From NCBI RefSeq assembly GCF_023898315.1, contig NC_064614.1:374541348-374605347 (forward strand): a DNA stretch of 64,000 nucleotides, written 5' to 3'. The notes under the pieces are model-generated. The model was not told where the DNA came from and made no database searches. It saw nothing but the letters and a program-made list of their open reading frames with translations. The DNA comes from Schistocerca nitens. Lineage: Eukaryota > Arthropoda > Insecta > Orthoptera > Acrididae. The position numbers and the translations under genes are program-made. Shown one piece after another: positions 21,895 through 33,105 of the stretch (position 1 is the stretch's first letter; the number at the start of each line of letters is the position of its first letter).

Positions 21895-22395
21895 TTAGCC
21901 CATCTCCTCCCCCTTCCCCTGGAACCATCTGCTATTTCCCCCTTTGTCCATCTCCTCTTCCTCCTTCCTCATGAGTCAATCTTCTCCTCTCCCTCTTCCC
22001 CTCATCTCCTACAATCCTTCTCTCCCTCTCTGCATACATCGCATCCTCCTCCCTTTCTCGGTCTCCCGCTACCCATCTCTCTGTTCATCTCCTCTTCCCT
22101 CTACTTGTACATTTCTTCTTCTTCCTCTCTCAGTCCGTCTCGTCTTCTTTTCTATCTGTTCATTTGCTCCTCCCCACGGTCCATCGGCTTCTTCCCCCTC
22201 TGCCTGTCTCCTCTTCCCCCTCTGTTCATCTCCTCCTTTCCTCTCTCTCTGCCCATCTCCTCGTCCCTATCTCTCTGTCCACCTCCTACTCTTTCTTTTC
22301 TCGGTCATCTTCTCGCCTCGTTCCTTTCTGTGCACCCCCCCCCCCCCCTCTCTGTGTCTGTCTGGTCCATCTCCTCCTACCCTTTCTCTCTACAG
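21895..22395 (+). repeat. Pyrimidine-rich degenerate minisatellite
   Basis: About 500 bp of nearly pure C/T on the plus strand, built from loosely repeated segments such as CTCTCTGTCCATCTCCTC roughly every 20-30 bp, including a run of about 14 C near 22336. Open frames here encode only Ser/Leu/Pro-rich text and are not genes. Confidence 0.9.
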
Positions 22396-22506
22396 GTTAT
22401 AACTCCAACATTAATAGGGGCATGCTGGTTTTTACACCCATAGTATTTCTTTCCTATTACAATAGTAAATAGTATGTGAACTAAATTTAGCTGACCAATA
22501 ATAAAA
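22396..22506. other. Spacer
   Basis: No feature recognised. Confidence 0.35.
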
Positions 22507-22612
22507 TATGTTAGGCAACCAGTTAGAGCACTTGCCCGCGAAAGGCAAAGGTCCCGAGTTCGAGTCTCGGTCGGGCACACAGTTTTAATCTGCCAGGAAG
22601 TTTCAGTTTCGA
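22507..22612 (+). mobile_element. tRNA-related repeat fragment
   Basis: AGTTAGAGCACTTGCCCGCG and the B box GAGTTCGAGTCTCGG resemble a tRNA, followed by CACAGTTTTAATCTGCCAGG and AAGTTTC. The same blocks occur in both orientations in the 358 bp element at 43829-44186. A real tRNA is unlikely: no acceptor stem pairing is evident and the sequence continues into the repeat. Confidence 0.75.
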
Positions 22613-23611
22613 CATTACTTATGTCATCTTCAGGCCTGCGCATATCGAGTAACCCTCGTATAAGAAACCAACGCAGCACTGTCAATTGGTATTGTGAAGA
22701 TTTTTTTCCACCACTGGTATGTGCGCTCCTTGGACAGCTGTCAGCAACTGATCCAGTGGTTTAGCAGGAGCTTTTTACGTGTGCTTTGCCCGCGTACGCA
22801 CATGTCACATGTATCTAATATATTTCACACATATTTGTACGCTTAGTTCGCTTGTATCTCTAGCGAATTTCGTTCTGCAGATTCGTGTTCACGTCGCTCA
22901 ATGTTTATGACGCCCCGTCTTCTGAACCATGTGTCGTAAAATGATATAGTTTTGTAGGTACATTCAGCGATTGTGTGGATACTCTCCGCGAAATGTGTTG
23001 CGACGAGTGTTTGTAGCATACACGATGCGGCAATTTTTCACGCATCTCACTGTTTATGACATATCTCCAAAACTATGTGTCGTACAAAGATATGTTTCAA
23101 GTAGATTCAGCGGTATGTGTGAATACTGTCCGTAAAATGTGTCGAAAAATTAAAACGTCACAGTTGATGCGGCAGTTTTACTGCACGAACAGCGAAAATG
23201 TAGTGAGCGATAAACTTTTTTCTTTTAATCATTTCATTTCATCATTCCATGGAGGTTGTCAGAGAGAAAAAAATTTCTAAAGGTTTGAAATTCTGTGTAC
23301 AGACCGTTGCAAATCGCTAAGTGCTCTAATTCTCACGTACTGGATGGATAAATTCTGGGTAGTGGTGCCCGTGAGCGACACTGAGTTTTCACCCCCACCC
23401 GTTGGTGGTTCTTACCCACACGGCGATTCTTTCCAGACAATAGGTGATATGCATACCAAGTTTGGTCGAAATTGGTTCAGTGGTTTAGAGGGAGATGTGG
23501 TACATGCATTTTTGTAAGTGAATGGGTAAAACCTCATCAGGAACACGAGTAGAGAAAGCTGGCATTCACAACAGGATGGTTGCTATATAAACAGCATATA
23601 TTATGCTCTTC
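22613..23611. other. No gene recognised; internal similarity
   Basis: Two diverged segments resemble each other (about 22915-23000 and 23045-23140: TTTATGACGCCCCG/TTTATGACATATC, TGTGTCGTAAAATGATA/TATGTGTCGTACAAAGATA), suggesting an old local duplication or a repeat family with period near 125 bp. Nothing else identified. Confidence 0.45.
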
Positions 23612-23800
23612 ATGGTTCAAATGGCTCTGAGCACTCTGGGACTTAACATCTGAGGTTATCAGTTCTCTAAACTTAGAACTACTTAAATCTAACTAACCTA
23701 AGGACGTCACACATGCATGCCCGAGGCAGGATTCGAACCTTCGACCGTAGCAGCAGCGCGGTTCTGGACTGAAGCGCCTAGAACCGCTCGGCCACAGATG
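23612..23800 (-). mobile_element. SINE A1, diverged
   Basis: 11 bp duplication TGCTCTTCATG at 23604-23614 and 23801-23811, overlapping the SINE's own ATGG terminus. Several substitutions and small deletions in the body (GTTCTCTAAACTTAG, CACATGCATGC). Confidence 0.88.
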
Positions 23801-23811
23801 TGCTCTTCATG

Positions 23812-25235
23812 ATCGCGTAAAATGTGACGAAAGGAATTTTCATTCGAACACACAAACCAACAAACACAATCACTGTATTATTACTATCGTGTACTTAGTT
23901 TTCTATCGTGAAGTTTGGAGGTAATGTGAAGACTGCTCTCTGCGAATCCTTTACCGGTCAGTGGTCGAATCATCGACCACTTACGAGTGAAACCGTCGTC
24001 ATGAGACCAGTAGGAATCTCATATCAAAATTGTGATTTTTAAGGCTTGACTTGAAAATTTAAGTGGGGCTGGGAACCTTTACCAAAATTATTTCCAAAGT
24101 CAAAGGTTGCGTAAAGTTGATATGAATCCGTCGAATACAGGTTCCATTGAGATTTGTGCGCTATTGGAACTAGAAAAAACGTTCTGATCATAAGAACTTA
24201 CAGCTGATTGGAGTGATTGATATATCCACCCGCAACCAGCCAATGTTATGTTTTACGACGCCATCTGATGGGGCAACCGGCCCTCTTGCGATTTTCTGGA
24301 CACTTATAGGAGTAGGAGATCAGGGACTGGACTTCAGCTCTCTTAACAGTACGAAAACAAGTAAAAACCTAAATCTTTCGCTGGACTGAAATAAGAATTA
24401 CACCGATTTACAAATTTTTTTCCGTGTTTATGTATGAGCAAAACACTATTTCCTTCTCTTAAACTTAATGATAATAATAGAATTAAAAATGAAGAAGCCA
24501 CAAGGTTACACCAACCAATGATTGTTCTCTGTTGCAATCTCAATGAAGATTCAAAACAGTCTGAATTTTAATTCTTTTTTTGTGACTTAAAATGATTTTC
24601 TCAAACGTCTTCCTGACTGAGGCATATCCTACGTCATCATTTTCCTTTCGTGACAAGTGTCGAGAATCACTGGCAGATAATTGCCAACTGACTCAGTTTG
24701 CGATTACTAGTCGAATACGCTACATGTGTATCTGCCGCTGATTTCATTCAAATATTTTGTACTTAACAGTTCATGAAATCAACTTTTACTAACCCCTGCT
24801 CCCATCCCCTCTCTTCCCCCCCCCCTCCCCCCCTGGTCACTCTCTTTTTTTCTGAATTGAGTCGTATTGTTTTAGAAAATTCAAGTTCGGCTTCACTGAG
24901 ATTCAGCTGTTTCGAGTATGAAGCAAATTGATGAGGACCAGCCGTAGGGTCCATTTGTGAGGTTATGGGACTGAGTACCGTGTCGAACGATTTCTGTCAC
25001 GAAAACAAAGAATACAGCGCCCGTACCATTCAGGAGAACACATCCGAAAGGCTTGTTCTTGTTTCGAGTTCCTTGAGGCTAATTAGGAAGCGTTTCCCAA
25101 AAGAGAAGCACACTGTAATAGTTGAGACGAGCTACGATACCCTTTTGCCGGAGAACGCAACACAAACGTTCGAAGCGGCTCCGAAATAAAACGTGAACGC
25201 AAAGGGAGCGATATTTACGAACCTGTTAGGCGATT
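23812..25235. other. No recognised feature
   Basis: AT-rich non-coding stretch; a C run lies near 24818-24833. Confidence 0.4.
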
Positions 25236-25414
25236 ATTACAAAATGACGCGCGCCGTTCGTCTTACGCCGCTCCGGTCGTAATGATGTTTGCGGTACGGT
25301 AGCGCAATCACAGGCCTCGGAGGGGCTCATTACGAAAGGTCGGACGCTATTACGCCGCAACCAAATAACGCGATTACTTCACATTAACCCGATTTCACTG
25401 AGCTATTACGTTAC
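25236..25414. promoter_or_regulatory. Cluster of ATTACG/CGTAAT motifs
   Basis: Within about 180 bp the string ATTAC(G) or its complement occurs at 25236, 25278, 25329, 25349, 25373, 25405 and 25409. TAAT-type cores are typical homeodomain-binding sequences, so an enhancer is possible. This is inference from motif density only. Confidence 0.25.
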
Positions 25415-26005
25415 CCTTAGCGTGGAGCCGCCGCGCGCGGGCATCCTCCTACAAATGAAGATAGATACCGCGGAAATGATGCCGTTAGAGACGGCCCCAG
25501 CTGACAAACGCGTGCCCGGCCGCCGGCCACGGGCAGCGGCCATCCAGGACAAACATGCAGAGAGAGCGGGCTCCAGCGGGCGAACGCCGCTGCGATTTTA
25601 TCGACTGCTAATACCAGAAATGGCTTTTCGAACGTGCCCGCCGGCCGCTTCACTGTTTATATACTCGCCCGCCCGGCCGGTCCATATGCGAGTAACTCCT
25701 GCTTTCCCCACGGACGATCAGCCTGCGGTGCCAATTTCTAACGCTGGTCCAAATAAAATAAATATTTATGAATCGTCGTCGTTCAGCTGGCCAGTGGCTA
25801 CGTCAAATAAAAATTTTCACTCCGCTGAGCGCCCAACTGGTGCAACTTTTACGCTACATAAAATTACTCTGCGTGATGCCTCGCATTGTGGTCTTTAGAG
25901 CAGACACACTTTAGATATATCTAAGTATTTCTCCATTTAAAAGCAGAGTTTGTACAACCTACTTCGAGAGGGAAATAAGAATTTAACGTCCCTTCGGTGA
26001 CGAGA
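25415..26005. other. GC-rich patch then AT-rich DNA, no gene recognised
   Basis: About 25425-25690 is GC-rich (CCGCCGCGCGCGGGC, GCCCGGCCGCCGGCC). The 158-residue open frame through it has no recognisable domain and looks like a by-product of composition. Confidence 0.4.
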
Positions 26006-26007
26006 TA

Positions 26008-27255
26008 CAAGGGGTGTGTAATAAGTAATGCAACACATTTTTTCCTCTGGCAGTTTCAGCTGAAAAAGTGCAGAATTGATTGTGGAACATCGTGGAGCCG
26101 TTTCAGCCCCTATAATGTCATGAAGTTCCGATAGGTGGCGGAGTTATACGTAGACTTCAGAATGGCGTCTGAAACGGAGGTAAGTTTCGAACAGAGAGCT
26201 GTAACTGAGTTTCTTATCGCGGAAAACCAGAGCATCGGAAACGTTCGTAGAGATTTGCAGAATGTTTACGGAAACCTGGTAGTGAACGAAAGCACGGTGA
26301 GTCGTTGGGCGAGGCGTCTGTCATCATCGCAACAAGGTCGCCCAAACTTGTCCATTCTCCCGCGCATACTGTATTTCTGCAATATTGGAACGTGCGGACA
26401 CTCTCATTCGAGGACGTCGACGGATCACAGTCGAACGCCTTGCTGCACAGCTGGACGTCTTTGTTAGTAGTGCTGACACACTGGCTCACCAGTAGTGGTG
26501 CTCAAGGGTGTGTTACTCTGGCTTCCTCACCACGTAACTAAAGATCATAAAGGCGTTATCAGACTCATCGTGACAATTTTTTGTTGAACATCGTGAAAGG
26601 CGATGAAACATGGTTTCATCACTTGGAACCGAAAACCAAACGGCAGTCCATGTAGTGGCGCCACAGCAGGTCTCCTCCGAGGAAAAACTTCAAAGCCGCA
26701 CCTTCAGCAGCAGAAGTCATGACGACGTCCTTCCGGAACTCTGAAGCGATTATTTTGTTTCATGTCTTCCCTCATAGTGAAACCATCAACCCGGAAGTGT
26801 ATTATGCTAACCTCAGGAAACTGGAGAAACGACTTCCGCGTGTTCGTTACCAGAAACATGCAAACGAAGTTCTCCTCCCCCGTGACAACGAATGCCTCAC
26901 ACAGTTTGCGCACCTGAGAGCAGCTCACAAAACTTCCCTAGACTGCTCTCCCTTACCCACCGTAAAGCCCGGACCTCGCACCTTCCGACTTCCATCTGTT
27001 TGGCCCAATGAAGGATGCACTCCGTGGTAAGCAGTATGTGGATGATGGCGAGGTTATTGATGCTGCAAGACGTTCGTTCCGACGTCGACCAGTAGAGTGG
27101 TTCCATGAGGACATACAGGCCTTCCCAGTAACGTGGTGTAAGGCCGTTGCTTGAACGTACATTATGTTGAGAAATAGGGTCTTGTAGCTAAAAGAAAAAA
27201 AGCCAACCGGTTTTCAGAAAAAAGGGTTAATTACTTATTGAACTCCCCTCGAAAA
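26008..27255 (+). mobile_element. Mariner-type transposon, near full length, dead
   Basis: TA at 26006-26007 and 27256-27257. The terminal repeats pair GGGGTGTGTAATAAGTAATG with the complement of GGGGAGTTCAATAAGTAATT. The transposase pseudogene lies between. The same family as the element at 43048-44214, which shares the start of the 5' region (TAATGCAACACATTTTT) and the C-terminal region (CTAATGAAGGATGCACTCCG in that copy). Confidence 0.85.
26162..27153 (+). pseudogene. Mariner-type transposase pseudogene
   Basis: The N-terminal part MASETEVSFEQRAVTEFLIA, NVYGNLVVNESTVSRWARRL is the mariner/SETMAR-type helix-turn-helix region. It runs to about 26335 before a frameshift. The middle is broken. 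The C-terminal part in another frame reads LAPSDFHLFGPMKDALRGKQ and FPVTWCKAVA (about 26970-27153), containing the last catalytic block. The catalytic second Asp region survives as LLPRDNECLTQF, far from the HDNARPH consensus. Several frames and stops separate these pieces, so no enzyme is made. Confidence 0.8.
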
Positions 27256-27269
27256 TAGAGACGAAGCTC

Positions 27270-27459
27270 AAGCCCAAATTGCGGAAGGATGTGGAAGGTA
27301 ATAGGATGTGTTCTTTTCAAAGGAACCATCGCCGATTTGCCATTACCTCCTAAGAGAAACCATGAAAAACCTAAATTTGCATAGCCGGTCGGGGATCTGA
27401 ACTACCGTCCTCGCGAATGCGAATCCGATACCTTAACCACTGCGTTACTACGCTCGATA
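27270..27459 (-). mobile_element. SINE D, old copy
   Basis: Plus-strand blocks in family-D order: GAAGGATGTGGAAGG, AAAGGAACCATCGCCG, GAAAAACCTAAATTTGCATA, TCCTCGCGAATGCGAATCC and CTTAACCACTGCG. Many substitutions; no clear target duplication. Confidence 0.75.
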
Positions 27460-27629
27460 AACCACCTTCAGTAAGCTGTAAAGTTCTTAATTGTCTTATC
27501 AGAACAAATGAAATAGCTACTTAATGGTAGATTCTCAGTGCGCCCAGACGCCGTTTAAAAAAATGAGGCCATAGGACTGACGATGGATAAAAGTAAAAAA
27601 TCAATGTTCCACGTTCTGGTTATACGGGC

Positions 27630-27893
27630 TAGTCGTACCGACCGACCGCCGTGTCATCCTCTGCCAATGGCATCATCGGGAGCGGTATGGAAGGTCGGCA
27701 CACCCCTCTCGCAATCATCGTTCTTAGTATCGCGACTAATCGGTCGAGTAGCTCGTGAGTTGGCCTCACGAGGCTGAGTGCACCCCATACCAGTCCTCCC
27801 ATCACGGAAAAATCCCTGGCAGAAGCGGGACGCGGGTCCTTCGCGTGGCAGTTTGCGCGTTGACGGCTCAGCTACGGAGGCGGACACCTATCA
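27630..27893 (-). mobile_element. SINE G, diverged
   Basis: Plus-strand blocks ACCGCCGTGTCATCCTCTGC, GGAAAAATCCCTGGCAGAAG, CTCGTGAGTTGGCCTCACGA and GACGGCTCAGCTACGGAGGC match an orthopteran SINE I recognise from memory; the last block resembles the tRNA-like start of SINE B. No duplication found. Confidence 0.6.
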
Positions 27894-28570
27894 TGAATAC
27901 AGAACATTATTTGATAAAGCTATCATCAACCTGGAGATTTACTTGAAGACCACAGCTCTGTATTAGGCACCTTCTTATGGAATGTGGTATGCCTTTGAAT
28001 TCCTCCGACCGCGGATCTCACTTACGCAGACAGTTTAAAGGAGACATGCAGTTTAACGTAATCTCCGCAACACGATGCGACTCTATAGTTTCAACACTAA
28101 CAAAAATTACCAATGTTAATAATGTGATAAGTGTCAAATAAAATTTATAGGCCTGGGTGGGGATCAAATACCAGACATTTGGATAACACATAATTTAATT
28201 CTCACACATACTCAATGTGGCCCCTTACAGTTTCTGAGCGTAGCATGTCGTGTATGAACCTAAGTTATCTGGCAAACTGATGAATGGCTGTACCGTGTGG
28301 TGGTGTGTTTGTGTTGTTAGAAACATTTACGAACACGAATACAAGGTTTGGAGGGACCTAAGGACTATGCCTGCAGTACGCTACTATCTCTCGAACAACA
28401 TCATGAAGATAGCTGAGGTTAACGTCACCATATTGTGGACAGCCAAGTTGCCCATGTCCGCACTTAGAAAGACGCCCTAGGGTTAATCCGTAACATAGGC
28501 GTGCAATCCGGTATTGCTCTCGTGGCGCTCAGGTACTGCTGGTAAATTCTCCCACCACCAGTATTCTAAC
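27894..28570. other. No recognised feature
   Basis: Non-coding spacer before LINE-Y copy 2. Confidence 0.4.
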
Positions 28571-30121
28571 TATAACTTAGAAGAGATAGGGGATCCAGTA
28601 TTAGAATCGGAATTTAAAAGAGCTTCGGAGGACTTACGGTTAAATAAGGCAGAAGGGATAGATAACATTCCATCAGAATTTCTAAAATCATTGGGGGAAG
28701 TGGCAACAAAACGACTATTCACGTTGGTGTGTAGAATATATGAGTCTGGCGATATACCATCTGACTTTCGGAAAAGCATCATCCACACAATTCCGAAGAC
28801 GGCAAGAGCTGACAAGTGCGAGAATTATCGCACAATCAGCTTAACAGCTCATGCATCTAAGCTGCTTACAAGAATAATATACAGAAGAATGGAAAAGAAA
28901 ATTGAGAATGCGCTAGGTGACGATCAGTTTGGCTTTAGGAAAAGTAAAGGGACGAGAGAGGCAATTCTGACGTTACGGCTAATAATGGAAGCAAGACTAA
29001 AGAAAAATCAAGACGCTTTCATAGGATTTGTCGACCTGGAAAAAGCGTTCGACAATATAAAATGGTGCAAGCTGTTCGAGATTCTGAAAAAAGTAGGGGT
29101 AAGCTATAGGGAGAGACGGGTCATATACAATATGTACAACAACCAAGAGGGAATAATAAGAGTGGACGATCAAGAACGAAGTGCTCGTATTAAGAAGGGT
29201 GTAAGACAAGGCTGTAGCCTTTCCCCCCTATTATTCAATCTGTACATCGAGGAAGCAATGATGGAAATAAAAGAAAGGTTCAGGAGTGGAATTAAAATAC
29301 AAGGTGAAAGGATATCAATGATACGATTCGCTGATGACATTGCTATCCTGAGTGAAAGTGAAGAAGAATTAAATGATCTGCTGAACGGAATGAACAGTCT
29401 AATGAGTACACAGTATGGTTTGAGAGTAAATCGGAGAAAGACGAAGGTAATGAGAAGTAGTAGAAATGAGAACAGCGAGAAAATTAACATCAGGATTGAT
29501 GGTCACGAAGTCCATGAAGTTAAGGAATTCTGCTACCTAGGCAGTAAAATAACCAATGACGGACGGAGCAAGGAGGACATTAAAAGCAGACTCGCTATGG
29601 CAAAAAAGGCATTTCTGGCCAAGAGAAGTCTACTAATATCAAATACCGGCCTTAATTTGAGGAAGAAATTTCTGAGGATGTACGTCTGGAGTACAGCATT
29701 GTATGGTAGTGAAACATGGACTGTGGGAAAACCGGAACAGAAGAGAATCGAAGCATTTGAGATGTGGTGCTATAGAGGAATGTTGAAAATTAGGTGGACT
29801 GATAAGGTACGGAATGAGGAGGTTCTACGCAGAATCGGAGAGGAAAGGAATATGTGGAAAACACTGATAAGGAGAAGGGACAGGATGATAGGACATCTGC
29901 TAAGACATGAGGGAATGACTTCCATGGTACTAGAGGGAGCTGTAGAGGGCAAAAACTGTAGAGGAAGACAGTGATTGGAATATGTCAAGCAAATAATTGA
30001 GGACGTAGGTTGCAAGTGCTACTCTGAGATGAAGAGGTTAGCACAGGAAAGGAGTTCGTGGCGGGCCACATCAAACCCGTCAGTAGACTGACGACAAAAA
30101 AAAAAAAAAAAAAAAAAAAAA
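28571..30121 (+). mobile_element. LINE-Y copy 2 (RTE-like), 5' truncated, poly-A tail
   Basis: A non-LTR retrotransposon copy that starts inside the pol ORF and ends in an uninterrupted A run (about 30098-30121). The endonuclease domain is missing. The target duplication is not clear (AACTATAACTTA on the left, AACTTATATGG on the right). Confidence 0.88.
28577..30091 (+). pseudogene. LINE-Y reverse transcriptase, open except for one stop
   Basis: The RT domain is nearly complete. SEFLKSLGEVATKRLF and the conserved YRTISLTAHASKLLTRII lead to the catalytic FVDLEKAFDN near 29026. Then come GVRQGCSLSPLLFNLYIEEA and IRFADDIAILSESE (FADD at 29327-29338), followed by the thumb and C-terminal region FCYLGSKITNDGRS, LYGSETWT, MWCYRGMLKIRW. 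The frame is open from an upstream ATG at 28514 to TGA at 29972-29974. One base change (probably CGA to TGA) stops it there. It reads on in the same frame to the true end SNPSVD at 30091. No other break was seen, so this is a young copy. Without the endonuclease domain and its 5' promoter it cannot retrotranspose itself. Confidence 0.9.
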
Positions 30122-30222
30122 CTTATATGGATGTGGTGTTTGTTCCGAAAGAACAGACACCATTAATGACCTGCAGCCGTCTAGAACGAAATTAGAATTA
30201 TATATTAATAACTTCAGCTGCT
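30122..30222. other. Spacer
   Basis: No feature recognised. Confidence 0.35.
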
Positions 30223-30480
30223 GACGGGCGTTGATCTCGTATATCAACGGGGACAGGTGAAAATGTGTGCCCCAACCGGCACTCGAACCCGGAATCTCCT
30301 GCTTACATGGCAGACGCTCAATCCATCTGAGCCACCGAGGGCACAGAGGATAGTGTGACTGGAGGAATTTATCCCTTGCACGCTCCCCGTGAGACCCTCA
30401 TTCCGAACCCTGCAGGTGCACTATCCTCTGTGCCCTCGGTGGCTCAGATGGATAGAGTGTCTGCCATGTAAGCAGTATTC
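30223..30480. mobile_element. tRNA-related repeat with a 57 bp inverted repeat
   Basis: Left part, minus strand: a tRNA-like unit with GGTGGCTCAGATGGAT, an anticodon-region TCTGCCATGTAAGCAG and B box GGGTTCGAGTGCCGG (plus-strand CCGGCACTCGAACCC near 30277), then the tail GGGGCACACATTTTCACC. Right part, plus strand: the first 57 bp of the same unit again (30419-30475). The arms 30299-30355 and 30419-30475 differ at two positions by my reading. Only the left part has a complete tRNA-like head. Confidence 0.8.
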
Positions 30481-30571
30481 TAAGTGGCTGTAAACAGTAA
30501 TCGCAAAACCATCATGAAAATATGGAATGAGGAACAGCGGCCGTTAAAACTGCTGTAAAAATATATACCAC

Positions 30572-30940
30572 CAGCCGTTATTTTTGAAAACTTTATTTAG
30601 GCTACTAATTTCAACGCCTCAGCAGCGCCTTCTTCAGGCCCCAGTACATCGAACGTTTCGAGTATTCCAGTCGTACGTGTACATCATATAGGAACCACTG
30701 CAGTAACTGGATTGTGTTTAAGTCTTTCGAAGAGTGTGTGCTCTCCGCAGATGTAACAGCAACTGTGCGGAAAGCATACATTGTTCGAAAGACTTATACG
30801 GAATCCACTTACCGAAGTGATTCATGTATTATGGACGCATATGACTGGAATATTCCAGACGTTCGATGTATCTGGGTCTGGAGAAGACACTACTGAGGGG
30901 TTGAAACTAGGAGCCTAAATATTTCCCAGAATAACGGCTG
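30572..30940. mobile_element. MITE with about 100 bp terminal inverted repeats
   Basis: The left arm starts CAGCCGTTATTTTTG and the right arm ends CAGAATAACGGCTG. Further inside, CAACGCCTCAGCAG pairs with CTACTGAGGGGTTG, and ACATCGAACGTTTCGAG with AGACGTTCGATGT. A second inner palindrome, AAGTCTTTCGAA (30720-30731) and TTCGAAAGACTT, lies in the middle. No coding capacity; the superfamily is unknown. Confidence 0.85.
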
Positions 30941-32904
30941 ACTGTATATATTGCTATAACGGCTATCAACAGGTACAGTGTCACTGCACCATCACGCTCA
31001 AGTAGGAGCATACAATAAAAAAATTTCAAAGTCTGGTACATGGTACTGTTATCAAAGAAATTAATTTTACAGTGAACGCTTTGTTTCACAAATTACATCT
31101 CTGAAGACGTCAGTCGAAAAGCTGCAAAATAGAGTTGCAGATAACTTGTGGCAACCATTTTAACTGCAGTAAATACATTTCTTTTACTCAGTGAAGTCTT
31201 TTAAACTGAGAAATTATGTAGTATTTCTCAATTTTTTTTTCTTCAATGATAATATAACTGCGGTCTTTATAGGAAGAAATCCAAATTCCAATCTGACATT
31301 CAACAACGAGTGCTGTTAGTCTAACATGGCACGCTATTATACACCAACTGGGATCAAACTCGTGTCATTCTCAGCTGGATGCAAATGCCTTGTGACGAGA
31401 GAAAACGATCAAGACACTAGATTCGAACTCTAGGACCTGGTTCAATTCTCGTACAGTCATCTGGATTAGGGTTTTTCGTCGTTTTCTTACATCAACTGGT
31501 GTGAATACTGAGATGATAGTAACAACAACCCCACAGTCTACTTACTACTCAATCCCTGGGAACCTAAGCTGGAACTCCATTCCCAAGGACACAGACGTGC
31601 ACGGGACGTTGAACTCACGTCTTCCTACTTTCTTTGGTAGATGTGCAGTCAAGTCACAAAGCCACCCAAATTCGTTATAGCACCAGTGCACTATCTGCTT
31701 TCCTTCGCCAAATGGGAAGAATGTACATGGGGAGCACAGCTAATTCGCCAAATATTTTGTTGCAGCCGGAGCGTATATAAAATATTTCGGCATAGATTCA
31801 CGTATAAAAACACGCTAGAAACGAATACCGCTACACAAAACTAAAGATAGATCACATAGAAAACTAGTCACACTGAAGGGGTACATTCAGAATCTCTTAT
31901 GATTCCATACGAGTCCCACTGAGATAGATTATTGCCGTCTAAGTAACGTGAAGCTGCAAAGGAAAACAGACGTATCAGATCAACTTGTAGCAATTACTTA
32001 ATGTGTACAACGCTGCTCTAATTAATATCGTTTTAAATTAACTTTTCTTGTGGAACTATTACCAGCGCAGAACTATGATCTTCAGCTGACGTACGTTTCA
32101 TTCTGATAACACTGCGGTATAATACTTGAGTATAACAACTTTTCGTGCGTCTCAGTTCCAGTCACACAAATGTTATAGGCGAGGTACCTGAGCCTCAGTA
32201 ATTGTTGGTTATCGTGTTCGACATCGTCAGTGCAAGGAAGCTGAACAAATTAGAATGTGAGTTGAGTCAATAAACAGAACCTGAATTTCCATCGCACAAA
32301 CCAACAAAAAAACGCCGTAAATGGTAGCTAGTAGAACTGAGAGCAATTACAAATGCAAATTAGTTTCTTGTACTCAGCACTTCAGTTCACGTAACTATGA
32401 AAACATAACGGCAATTACACTTCATTCGCCGCAGTAAATTCCAGTGCGGAGCCTGTTAATGAGCGTTGCTCTGCAACCGGATGAACGAACATCTTGTGCT
32501 CCAAAGAACGCGGAGCGTCACATTAGAGCCGAGTCCTTGCAAACATAATACGACGAACTGCGGCCGTCTGCTTAATCAACTGTCGACACTCCAACAATAC
32601 CGATAGCGCGAGACGGAGCTGCAGCTGCAGAATATGAACGAAGCGACACACCTCTTACCCAGAACGTCAATGATAGTAGCGCTACGGAAACGCAGCACAT
32701 GAACCGCTACTGCATGATTCTGTAGCATGGTCAGAGCCTCGACGTTCTTTTATTTTTAGTTTTCGTTTTCCTTTTTATTCGAAAAGCCAGATTACTAGCA
32801 CCAACAGTGCACTTTAATTATGTTCTGACATCTTGATGATCACTTCATCATGAGCCCGTCCCTCGTGGATCTGATCTGATAGGGACTCTACGTAGCCTTC
32901 GGCC
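30941..32904. other. Non-coding stretch
   Basis: No gene. About 31370-31510 has weak resemblance to an old SINE D copy (AGATTCGAACTCTAGGACC, then TCTGGATTAGGGTTTTTCGT), too diverged to delimit. The rest is AT-rich. Confidence 0.4.
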
Positions 32905-33105
32905 TCCTCCGTTTACATCCACATGTAGACATGCAGTGCATGGCAGCGGGTACATCGCACCAGGGTTATCGATTATCACTCCTACTGCATTTACGTATTG
33001 AGCGAGAAGATAATGATGGCCAATATTCCTCTGTAATCGCCCTAATCTTTATCATAGTCTCGTGGTATCTACACGAGATATACTACGCTCCAAAAATATA
33101 TTTCC
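32905..33105 (-). mobile_element. LINE-X 3' end fragment
   Basis: The plus-strand text follows the reverse complement of the LINE-X tail at 8755-8945: CATCCACATGTAGACATGC, GGCAGCGGGTACATCGCACC, GTATTGAGCGAGAAGATAAT, CCCTAATCTTTATCATAGTC. A 5' truncated copy about 200 bp long. Confidence 0.65.

Noticed and set aside
21944-22472. Three overlapping long open frames rich in Ser, Leu and Pro
   Set aside because: They come from the pyrimidine tract in all three frames; repeat-driven and without domain content.
22507-22575. A tRNA gene
   Set aside because: A and B box-like text is present, but no acceptor stem pairs and the same block is part of a dispersed repeat at 43829-44186.
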